From: an uncultured bacterium
GTDB lineage: Bacteria > Cyanobacteriota > Vampirovibrionia > Gastranaerophilales > Gastranaerophilaceae
Direction: 5' to 3'
Length of the DNA: 41,476 nt
Assembly (NCBI GenBank): GCA_902788575.1
Contig: CADAKY010000012.1
Coordinates: forward strand, 1-41,476
A program made the translations under genes and the position numbers. How positions within the stretch are numbered: the first letter of the stretch is position 1; each line of letters begins with the position of its first letter. Under the pieces are notes generated by a model. It did not search any database, was not told the origin of the DNA, and saw nothing but the letters and a program-made list of their open reading frames with translations. Of this stretch, positions 32,152 to 39,576 are shown piece after piece.

Positions 32152-32157
32152 AATAGT

Positions 32158-34167
32158 ATGACAAAGTTTTTGTTGATTAGTGAGGATAGTGATAAGGAAA
32201 AGATTATTAAATCAGTTTTTAAATCTGATGAGATTTTAACCTGCACAAATGAAACAATGATTTTTGATATCCTTAAGGTTGAAGAACCTGATATCATTCT
32301 TATTGACGGTGATATAGAATCTCTGGATTTAAAACCGTTGTGCAGAAAAATAAAATCCTTTCCCGTTGTCTTACTTCTGATAATAGGGAAAAAAGAACAC
32401 ACAAAAGACATTACCCATAACGTAAACCTGTTTATCAAAACTCCGATTGATAAAAAACTTTTGGAAGCGACTGTAGAATCGAGTTTGCGCACAAGGCAGT
32501 CCCTTTTAAAAATGACTAAAACGAACCAAGAGCTTGCTGCAAGCTTGTATCAGCTAAATGTTCTTTATAACACAAGTTCTCAGCTTGCCGGTTCTCTGGA
32601 TAAAGATAAACTAATAAAAATTATGGTTGAAGGCGTTGAAAAATCACTGAATTTTGAACTTTCCTGCACGCTGTTTTTCCGTTCCGAAAGAGAACCTATT
32701 CTTATTATAAATTCTCTCTACAGAGTTTCCGACAGGCTTTTGGAAGCATTAAAGCTCCGCGCAATATTGAGTTACAAATCACTTTTAAGCGACCCGCCTT
32801 ATGATATAAAAATCGGGAACCTAAAAATTGAAAAAAATATTAAACATAATATTCAGGAATACGATTTTTCAATATTGAGATTTGATAATTTGTTTGCACC
32901 GATTATGCTGAATGACCAATTTTTCGGATTCACGGAAATTTACAGGGAAAAACCCTTCTCAACAGAAGACGCAACTGTATTTCAGACTCTTGTTCAGCAG
33001 GTAACAATTCCGCTGCAAAGTGCATCTTTCACACAAGAATTAAAAGCAACAAACCTGAAACTGCAAAAATTAGAAAGACTTAAATCAGAATTTATTTCCA
33101 TAGTTTCACATGAACTCAGAACACCACTAACCGCAATCAAAAATGCCATGGATATTATTCTGAGCGGAAAAGCCGGAGACATGACAGAAAATATTGAAAA
33201 ATTTGTCTCTATGGGAAAACGAAACGCAATAAGACTTTCCGGAATTATAAATGACCTTCTGGATATCTCAAAAATCGAAGCCGGTAAAATGGATTTCAAA
33301 TTTGAACTTATGCACGTTGAACCTGTTATTGAGTACGTCAAAACCAACTTAACAGAAGTTGCGAAAGAAAAAAATCTAAAGATTATTTACACACCGTCAA
33401 ACGAAGATGTAGAAGTTTATGCCGACTCAAACCGACTGGAACAAGTGCTTACAAACCTGGTTTCTAATGCAATAAAATTTACACCGGATGCCGGTGAAAT
33501 AGAAATCACTTCAAAAGTTGTAAACGCAAGAGAACTCCAGTACGACAACTGTTTCGAGGATGATATAAAAAGACTTAAGGGAAATTATCTTCAAGTTTGT
33601 GTTGAAGACCACGGTATCGGTATTGAAAGAAAAGATTTAAACCACGTTTTTGATAAATTTGCACAAATAGAAAACTCTCTATCAAGAAAAGTCGGTGGTT
33701 CAGGATTGGGGCTGCCGATTGCAAGACAGCTTATGGAAGCGCACAACGGCGCAATCTGGTGTGACAGCGAAATCAACAAAGGTTCAAGATTCTATTTTGT
33801 TATTCCTATAGCAAATGATAAATCAAATTTCTTGATGATAAGAAAACAAATGGTTCAAAAAGCCCGTTCAGAAGGTACAACCGTTGCTGTTATCAAAATT
33901 AAATCATCCAATGATGTTATTGAAAATCTGATGAAAGAAAACAACCTTTTAAGCAAAACATATATGGCAAATTCACTCATAGAAAAAGAAGGCGGAATGA
34001 CAACGCTTTCGCTTCTGCTTATGGACGGAGATAAACCTTCTGCCGAATTTTTGAAGAAAAAAATTGAATCTGTAACAGAACAGAATAAAGATTTGTACGG
34101 AAAATGTGATATAATGTATTCATACGAAGTTGAAGGAGACAGGCATGAAAAAGATTCTGATAGTTGA
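32158..34167 (+). CDS. Hybrid-like sensor histidine kinase (REC-like, GAF-like, HisKA, HATPase)
   Basis: 669 residues, cytosolic, no membrane segments. Residues 1-108 look like a receiver domain, with IILIDGDIE in place of the phospho-Asp strand and the KTP segment at the end. A coiled stretch leads to a GAF-like region (about 130-295). HisKA has phospho-His H318 in SIVSHELRTPLTAIKN. HATPase_c has the N box NLVSNAIKF, G1 EDHGIGIE and G2 GGSGLGLPIAR. The last 110 residues (556-669) form an extra alpha/beta domain I do not recognise. The stop lies inside the response regulator gene (23-nt overlap), so the two form one operon. Confidence 0.9.
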   Translation: MTKFLLISEDSDKEKIIKSVFKSDEILTCTNETMIFDILKVEEPDIILIDGDIESLDLKPLCRKIKSFPVVLLLIIGKKEHTKDITHNVNLFIKTPIDKKLLEATVESSLRTRQSLLKMTKTNQELAASLYQLNVLYNTSSQLAGSLDKDKLIKIMVEGVEKSLNFELSCTLFFRSEREPILIINSLYRVSDRLLEALKLRAILSYKSLLSDPPYDIKIGNLKIEKNIKHNIQEYDFSILRFDNLFAPIMLNDQFFGFTEIYREKPFSTEDATVFQTLVQQVTIPLQSASFTQELKATNLKLQKLERLKSEFISIVSHELRTPLTAIKNAMDIILSGKAGDMTENIEKFVSMGKRNAIRLSGIINDLLDISKIEAGKMDFKFELMHVEPVIEYVKTNLTEVAKEKNLKIIYTPSNEDVEVYADSNRLEQVLTNLVSNAIKFTPDAGEIEITSKVVNARELQYDNCFEDDIKRLKGNYLQVCVEDHGIGIERKDLNHVFDKFAQIENSLSRKVGGSGLGLPIARQLMEAHNGAIWCDSEINKGSRFYFVIPIANDKSNFLMIRKQMVQKARSEGTTVAVIKIKSSNDVIENLMKENNLLSKTYMANSLIEKEGGMTTLSLLLMDGDKPSAEFLKKKIESVTEQNKDLYGKCDIMYSYEVEGDRHEKDSDS

Positions 34168-34525
34168 TGATGAACAGGATATCGTTGAAAGTCTAAAATT
34201 TGTTTTGGAGGTTTCGGGCTTTGTCTGCTACACCGCCTTTAACGGAGAAGACGGACTCAAGCTGGCAAAAGAAATCATGCCGGACTTGATTATTCTTGAC
34301 GTTATGATGCCAAAAATTAACGGATACAAAATAAGCCGTCTTTTAAAATATGACTCAAAATACAAAGATATTCCGATAATTATGGTAACAGCCCGTTCTC
34401 AGCTTGAAGATAAAATGATTGGCGAAGAAACAGGAGTTAATGAATACATCACAAAACCCTTTGAACTTGACGCAATTGTAAGCAAGGTTGAAGAGTATTT
34501 GGGTAAAAACGAGGAACAGGCATAA
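34145..34525 (+). CDS. Single-domain response regulator
   Basis: 126 residues, a receiver domain only. Acidic pocket VDDEQD, phospho-acceptor D52 in LIILDVMMPKING, the switch Thr in IIMVTARS, and the conserved Lys in YITKPF. There is no DNA-binding or enzymatic output domain, so it acts by protein contact. ATG 34145 has AAGGAG 7 nt upstream; a TTG at 34130 is less likely. It lies between its kinase and the degenerate PilB-like gene (1 nt after its stop), which is the obvious candidate target. Confidence 0.95.
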   Translation: MKKILIVDDEQDIVESLKFVLEVSGFVCYTAFNGEDGLKLAKEIMPDLIILDVMMPKINGYKISRLLKYDSKYKDIPIIMVTARSQLEDKMIGEETGVNEYITKPFELDAIVSKVEEYLGKNEEQA

Positions 34526-34526
34526 G

Positions 34527-35912
34527 ATGGAAACAGTTACAAATAAAACCCTTGAAAAACTTAAATACGAACTTGTACGAGACGGAATTGTTTCTTATGA
34601 AACATTGGAAAAAGCGGAAGAGCTTGCAAATGTTCAGCGCATAAATATAGGACAAGCTCTTATAAATTCGGGTATTCTTGAAGAAGATACCCTGCTAAAG
34701 TTTTTGGAATCAAAACTCCACATTCCTTATGTGAATCTTGAAGATTATACACCTGACCCAAAATGCTTCAAATTCGTGTCGTTTCCGGATGCAAGACGAT
34801 ACAAGATTATACCGCTATTCAAGATAGAAGATGTTCTGACTGTTGCAATGTCAGACCCGCTGGATTTGTTTGCAATTGACAAAATTATTGAAGTTGCGGA
34901 ATGTTCAATTGAACCTGTAATATCCTCGGAAAGCAGTATTCTAAAGAAAATTGACGAATACTACAAAGTAGCGGATACCGTTGATAACATCATCTTGACA
35001 ACAGAAGAAGATGAAGACTTTGACTGGACAGATGAACTGCATAACGAAGAAGCCGGAGAAGAACACATACAGCATGTCATAAGAGCTATTTTGAAACAGG
35101 CAATAATTGAGGATGTTCACGAGTTAAATTTTGAACAGGTAGAAGAAGGTTTAAAGGTAGTCTTTAAACAAAACGGTGAAATATACGATAAAGGCTTAAT
35201 TCCTGCAATATTAAATTCTGCTTTTGTATCAAAATTAAAGACTCTTTCTAATCTGGATGCTTCCGTCTGTGAAATTCCTCAGCTAGGGAAATTATGTTTT
35301 AAAGTTGAAAATGCCATGCTTATTGCATCAGTTTCATCTTTTCCGACAATAATGGGTGAAAGAATTTCTCTGAAAATTTACAAACCGCCTCAAAAGCTTG
35401 ATAAAATTATCACTGATGATAAAGCAAGGGTTACAATATCCCACGCACTTAACGAACCGGGAATAATTCTTGTGTGCGGTTCACCTTTGAGCGGAAAAAC
35501 ACACATCATATATTCTCTGCTGATGGAAGCGGCAAGAGACAACAAGAATATCATGACAATTGAATCCATAGCCAAATACGAGCTCAAAGGGGTTAATCAA
35601 TGTGAACTTAATGAAAATATCGGATTCAATATGGATAAAGCTTTGCGCTACGTAGAATTTCAATCTCCTGATACGATTTACTTGGAAGGGGTTAAAACCC
35701 GTGATGCGTTTGAATTCATGTCAGAGCTATACTACAATGATAAAGTTATCCTAACGGAATTTATGGCAAATAATATGACCGATTTGAGACAAAAGCTTGC
35801 ATTTGAAGATTTTCAATCATTTAAATCTCTTGTTTCCTGCCTGATATTCATTCACTCCAAAGACTCTATAGAAGTGTTCGACAAAGCGACTTTGCAAAAA
35901 TATTTAGCATAA
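34527..35912 (+). CDS. Divergent PilB/GspE-like protein with MshEN-type N-terminus
   Basis: 461 residues from ATG 34527. Residues about 1-75 show two MshEN-like units; the second (INIGQALINSGILEEDTLL) is the clearest, the first is degenerate. The C-terminal half follows the PilB/GspE plan: GERISLKIYK, Walker A GSPLSGKT (318-325, K324). In place of the usual VGEIRD it has YLEGVKT (E387-G388 order), and the His box has become KVILTEFMANN. No tetracysteine zinc site. ATP binding is possible but hydrolysis looks impaired. It follows the response regulator by 1 nt and probably acts as a regulated scaffold or signalling ATPase. An upstream frame start at 34488 would overlap the regulator and is rejected. 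Confidence 0.75.
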   Translation: METVTNKTLEKLKYELVRDGIVSYETLEKAEELANVQRINIGQALINSGILEEDTLLKFLESKLHIPYVNLEDYTPDPKCFKFVSFPDARRYKIIPLFKIEDVLTVAMSDPLDLFAIDKIIEVAECSIEPVISSESSILKKIDEYYKVADTVDNIILTTEEDEDFDWTDELHNEEAGEEHIQHVIRAILKQAIIEDVHELNFEQVEEGLKVVFKQNGEIYDKGLIPAILNSAFVSKLKTLSNLDASVCEIPQLGKLCFKVENAMLIASVSSFPTIMGERISLKIYKPPQKLDKIITDDKARVTISHALNEPGIILVCGSPLSGKTHIIYSLLMEAARDNKNIMTIESIAKYELKGVNQCELNENIGFNMDKALRYVEFQSPDTIYLEGVKTRDAFEFMSELYYNDKVILTEFMANNMTDLRQKLAFEDFQSFKSLVSCLIFIHSKDSIEVFDKATLQKYLA

Positions 35913-35915
35913 TTT

Positions 35916-35941
35916 GAACAAAAATTTTTGAATTTCGTTAT
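35916..35941 (+). promoter_or_regulatory. Candidate ECF sigma-factor promoter of the anti-sigma operon
   Basis: TGAAC (35916-35920), 16 nt of mostly A/T, then CGTTA (35937-35941). This matches the general AAC / CGT layout of ECF promoters. The start would be near 35948, with AAAGG before the ATG at 35963. It stands just after the PilB-like stop and directly before the anti-sigma gene, as expected for autoregulation. Confidence 0.5.
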
Positions 35942-35962
35942 ACATACAGAAAGGCAAAAAAA

Positions 35963-36316
35963 ATGGATAACAAATGTTCAAAATATGAAAGCTTGTTTGT
36001 ATTTTCAAATGAAGAAACTCTGAAAGCTCACATCAACGAATGTGAAGAATGTGCAAAAGAAGCTCAAGAACAGGACAAAGTTTCTGACCTTTTGAGTGAA
36101 GTAAAAATGTACTATTGGGCAAAAAGAAAGAAACAACGCACAAAATTAAGAGCAATGTGTGCCGTCCTTGTATTTGCACTATTCACATCTCTTTCTTTCG
36201 GGCTTCTATTGACAAATGAAGATTTGACAGATACTCTAAAATACGGACAAACACTTTCAGCAGAAGACTACGGATTCCCTGTTGATTCCTACGGACTTCT
36301 TATGGTGGATGAATGA
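35963..36316 (+). CDS. Membrane anti-sigma factor with zinc-binding motif
   Basis: 117 residues. A short N-terminal domain has the H23-x3-C27-x2-C30 zinc anti-sigma motif (HINECEEC). One membrane helix follows at about 64-83 (AVLVFALFTSLSFGLLL). The periplasmic tail is only about 33 residues, much smaller than that of most ECF anti-sigmas. It should hold the sigma factor at the membrane. It overlaps the sigma gene by 4 nt (ATGA). The order anti-sigma then sigma is the reverse of the common arrangement but resembles cnrYXH-type operons. Confidence 0.82.
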   Translation: MDNKCSKYESLFVFSNEETLKAHINECEECAKEAQEQDKVSDLLSEVKMYYWAKRKKQRTKLRAMCAVLVFALFTSLSFGLLLTNEDLTDTLKYGQTLSAEDYGFPVDSYGLLMVDE

Positions 36317-36810
36317 ATTTCGACGAAATTGTAAAAACTAATAAACAAAATATAAAAAATATCATCAGACTTATTACGCATCAAGATAACGAAGACATCG
36401 AACAAGAAGTCTATATCAAGCTGTGGAAAAATTCTGATAAGTATGAAGAACGCGGAACTTTGAAAAGCTGGATTAACACCGTTGCAAAAAATGCCGCAAA
36501 AGATTTTCTGAAATCCTCCTCGTTCAAAAACAGTCAAAATACTACATCCGATGATGTTGAACTCGGAAAAATCAGTGACAAAAAAGTTTCTCCGGAAGAA
36601 GCACTTATAACAACAGACAGACAAAAAACCATCATTAATGCGGTGGAAAGTCTGAAACCAAAATTCAAAGAAGTAATCATGATGTGCGAAATCTATGGTT
36701 ACACCTATGAAGAAGCTTCAAAAAAATTAAACTGCCCCACCGGGACAATAAAATCAAGAATATTCAACGCAAAAAAAGAGCTCGCAATTGTGTTACAAGA
36801 TTTAATGTAA
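36313..36810 (+). CDS. ECF-family RNA polymerase sigma factor
   Basis: 165 residues. Region 2 (about 20-70) has DIEQEVYIKLWKNSDKYEE with the W and KLW core, then LKSWINTVAKNAAKDFLKS for region 2.4. Region 4 (about 110-160) has the helix-turn-helix YTYEEASKKLNCPTGTIKSR. There is no region 1 or 3. It likely directs its own operon from the TGAAC/CGTTA promoter at 35916. Neighbours are its membrane anti-sigma factor upstream and a Spy/CpxP-like periplasmic protein downstream. Confidence 0.93.
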   Translation: MNFDEIVKTNKQNIKNIIRLITHQDNEDIEQEVYIKLWKNSDKYEERGTLKSWINTVAKNAAKDFLKSSSFKNSQNTTSDDVELGKISDKKVSPEEALITTDRQKTIINAVESLKPKFKEVIMMCEIYGYTYEEASKKLNCPTGTIKSRIFNAKKELAIVLQDLM

Positions 36811-36822
36811 AGGAAAACGAAT

Positions 36823-37344
36823 ATGAAAAAATTAGCAATTTTATTATGTACATTGACTTTAATCGCAGGAAACGTTTATGCTGCGGATAATACAGAAAAC
36901 CTTCCGCAAAAGAAGAATCCTCCGACAAAAGAAGAAATGATAAAAGCAAGACAAGCTCGTGAAGCAGCTTTTGAACAGAAACTCGGTCTTACTGACGAAC
37001 AAAAAACTCAAGCAAGAGAACTCCGAAAACAAGGGTTTGAAAAAATGAAACCTGTTATGGAACAAATTAAAGCCAAAAGACAGGAAGCGCGTGCCGTTAA
37101 ACAATCAAAAATTTCTGTAGAAGCACAGGAAGAAAAGCTTATAGTAATTGATAAAGAACTTCAGGAGCTTGAAAAACAGGCATCAGCAATAAGAAAACAA
37201 AACATGAAGGATTTTGAATCTATTCTTAGCGGTGATCAGAAAAAAACTCTTAAAAATATGAAAAAAGAAGGCAGAGAAAAATTTGAACGTGAACGCAGAT
37301 TGAATCCGCATCCTTGCCCGCACCATCCGCATTTTGAAAAATAA
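36823..37344 (+). CDS. Periplasmic Spy/CpxP-like protein with His-rich tail
   Basis: 173 residues. A signal peptide ends NVYA (cleavage after residue 20). The mature protein is highly charged and helical, with LTDEQKTQARELRKQGFEKM matching the LTxxQ motif of Spy/CpxP/CnrX proteins. The tail LNPHPCPHHPHFEK has five His and one Cys and can bind metal. It could be a chaperone, or the sensor that frees the ECF sigma factor as CnrX does for CnrH. Transcribed 12 nt after sigma and closed by a strong terminator. Confidence 0.75.
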   Translation: MKKLAILLCTLTLIAGNVYAADNTENLPQKKNPPTKEEMIKARQAREAAFEQKLGLTDEQKTQARELRKQGFEKMKPVMEQIKAKRQEARAVKQSKISVEAQEEKLIVIDKELQELEKQASAIRKQNMKDFESILSGDQKKTLKNMKKEGREKFERERRLNPHPCPHHPHFEK

Positions 37345-37345
37345 C

Positions 37346-37385
37346 AAAAAGAGGTTGTCCCCCAAAAGCAAGGGCAGCCTCTTTT
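37346..37385 (+). terminator. Rho-independent terminator of the ECF operon
   Basis: The arms AAAAGAGG (37347-37354) and CCTCTTTT (37378-37385) pair perfectly. The stem extends inward with TTG/CAG (one wobble), a bulged T, and CCC/GGG around a short A-rich loop. It sits directly after the stop codon. Confidence 0.85.
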
Positions 37386-37489
37386 AAATCTTATAAATTA
37401 ACAATACAATTTGCCATATTGAGTCAGGACAAAAAAAGAAAATTATGTTATTCTTGGTATGTTGATGAAAGAAACAGAAGTGACAAAAT

Positions 37490-38524
37490 ATGGATAATCC
37501 GGAAAATAAAACATCTGATATTAAAGGAAAACCTGCGTTTTCAACTTTCAAATTTATAATTAAACGTATATTGCAAACGATTCCGCTTCTTATAATTGTT
37601 TCAATGATAAGCTTTTTCATAATTCGTCTTGCACCGATTGACCCGCTTGCGGAATTGAGACTTAATCCGTCTATTTCTCAAGAAACTCTTGATAAAGAAG
37701 TTCACAGGCTTAAACTTGATAAACCGATTTATATTCAGTATCTATCATGGGCAGTATCATTTGTAAAAGGCGATTTGGGATACACTTCTGCCGGAGAAAA
37801 AGTTTCAACAAAACTAAAAGAAAGAATTCCGAACACTCTGCTTTTGACAACGATTGTAATATTTATGACCTGGATTGTCGGAATTCCGCTCGGAATTTTT
37901 GCCGCTATAAAAAAAGAAACAGCATGGGACAGAATTTTAACAGTTATTTCCAGTATCGGAATGGCAATTCCGTCTTTCTTTTTTGCAATACTTTTACTAA
38001 TTTTTGCCGTCAAAACCGGATGGTTTCCTGTCGGAGGACTAACCAGCTACAATTATAACGAAATGAGTCTTTGCGGAAAATTTTTGGACCTGACAAAACA
38101 TCTTATTCTTCCGGTTACGGTTCTTTTTACAATATCACTTTCCGGACTTCAAAGACAAATGAGAGCTAATATGCTGGAGGTTCTAGATAGCGACTACGTT
38201 AAATTTGCAAGAGCAAAAGGTCTAAGTGAGTTTAAAGTCGTTTTTAAACACGCACTCAGAAATGCCGTTAATCCGATGATAACACTTTTAGGGTTTGAAT
38301 TTGCCGGACTTTTAAGCGGAGCCGCCCTTACGGAGTATGTTTTTCAATTTCCGGGACTCGGACGACTAATATTGGAAGCTGTTATGAAATCAGACATAAA
38401 CCTTGTAATGGCATCATTAATGATGGGAACAATAATGCTGATTTTAGGCAATCTGCTTGCAGACATCCTTCTTATGATAACTGACCCAAGAATAAGAACA
38501 GGAGCGGCTGATGGAAATCATTAA
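37490..38524 (+). CDS. Oligopeptide-type ABC transporter permease, DppB/OppB-like
   Basis: 344 residues with six expected membrane segments. Family motifs: FIIRLAPIDPLAELRLNPSI after the first helix, KGDLGYTSAG, and the cytoplasmic coupling segment around DYVKFARAKGLSEFKVVFKH. It pairs with the next gene to form the channel of a binding-protein-dependent importer of peptides or nickel. No ATPase or binding protein is in the window. No clean promoter was found in the gap before it. Confidence 0.9.
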   Translation: MDNPENKTSDIKGKPAFSTFKFIIKRILQTIPLLIIVSMISFFIIRLAPIDPLAELRLNPSISQETLDKEVHRLKLDKPIYIQYLSWAVSFVKGDLGYTSAGEKVSTKLKERIPNTLLLTTIVIFMTWIVGIPLGIFAAIKKETAWDRILTVISSIGMAIPSFFFAILLLIFAVKTGWFPVGGLTSYNYNEMSLCGKFLDLTKHLILPVTVLFTISLSGLQRQMRANMLEVLDSDYVKFARAKGLSEFKVVFKHALRNAVNPMITLLGFEFAGLLSGAALTEYVFQFPGLGRLILEAVMKSDINLVMASLMMGTIMLILGNLLADILLMITDPRIRTGAADGNH

Positions 38525-39575
38525 AAAAATATTTCAGGATAAATTTGCAAAAACAGCTTTTCTTGTTCTGGCAATTTTATACGCAGTTATACTTTTTGCT
38601 GATTTTATTGCACCATATTCAAGCGGATATTCAAACCGAAATTTATCTTATGCCCCGCCGTCAAAAATTTATACCATTAATGAAAAGGGCAAACTATCAT
38701 TACCATATACCTACAATTACGTAAGAGAATATGACGAAAATTTGATGCAAACCGTTTTCAAAGAAGATAAAAGTACAAAATATTTTATTAAACCTTTTGC
38801 AAAAGCTGAAGGATACAAAATTGCAGGAATAATTCCGACACACAGACACTTATTCGGTGTAAGAGAAGGAGGAGAAATTCATCTTCTCGGGACTGATATT
38901 AACGGGCGAGACGTATTCTCAAGGCTTTTATTTGGCGGAAGAATTTCTATGACAATAGGCTTCCTAGCTTTATTTATTGTTTTTCCTATAGGTCTCCTTT
39001 ACGGAGGAATCTCCGGATATATGGGAGGACTCCTTGATATTTTAATGATGAGATTTGCGGAAGCTATTATGGCGATTCCGAGTTTTTACCTTTTAATAAT
39101 TCTTGCTGCAATCCTGCCGAGCGGAATGACCAGCACGCAAAGATTTATGCTTATTGTAATAATTCTTGCAATGATTGGATGGGCAGGTTTTGCGCGTGTC
39201 GTAAGAGGAATGGTGCTTTCAATCAAAGAAGAAGATTTTGTACAAGCAGAAAGAGTAATGGGGGCATCTAAATTAAGAATAATACTTAAACATATACTCC
39301 CGCAGACAACCAGTTATGTAATTATAGCAATAACTCTGAGTGTCCCTTCTTATATACTGGCAGAATCCGGCTTAAGCTTTTTGGGGCTCGGTATCCAGCA
39401 GCCTGACGCAAGCTGGGGAAATATGCTTAAAGAAGCACAAGAATTCACAAACATCCTATATCGCCCTTGGCTCTTAGCTCCGGGAGGATTAATTTTTATT
39501 GCGGTATTATCATTCAACATTCTTGGAGACGCAATCAGAGATATACTGGATCCAAAATCAATCGTAAGAAAATAA
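38511..39575 (+). CDS. Oligopeptide-type ABC transporter permease, DppC/OppC-like
   Basis: 354 residues. One N-terminal membrane helix (AFLVLAILYAVILFADFI), a large periplasmic insert (about 35-120), then the conserved HLLGTDINGRDVFSRLLFGG and five more helices. The coupling segment is EDFVQAERVMGASKLRIILK. The insert is longer than in typical OppC and may contact a partner. The ATG has AGGAG 6 nt upstream, inside the 14-nt overlap with the first permease. The convergent gene ends 1 nt after it, with no terminator between. Confidence 0.9.
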   Translation: MEIIKKIFQDKFAKTAFLVLAILYAVILFADFIAPYSSGYSNRNLSYAPPSKIYTINEKGKLSLPYTYNYVREYDENLMQTVFKEDKSTKYFIKPFAKAEGYKIAGIIPTHRHLFGVREGGEIHLLGTDINGRDVFSRLLFGGRISMTIGFLALFIVFPIGLLYGGISGYMGGLLDILMMRFAEAIMAIPSFYLLIILAAILPSGMTSTQRFMLIVIILAMIGWAGFARVVRGMVLSIKEEDFVQAERVMGASKLRIILKHILPQTTSYVIIAITLSVPSYILAESGLSFLGLGIQQPDASWGNMLKEAQEFTNILYRPWLLAPGGLIFIAVLSFNILGDAIRDILDPKSIVRK

Positions 39576-39576
39576 A

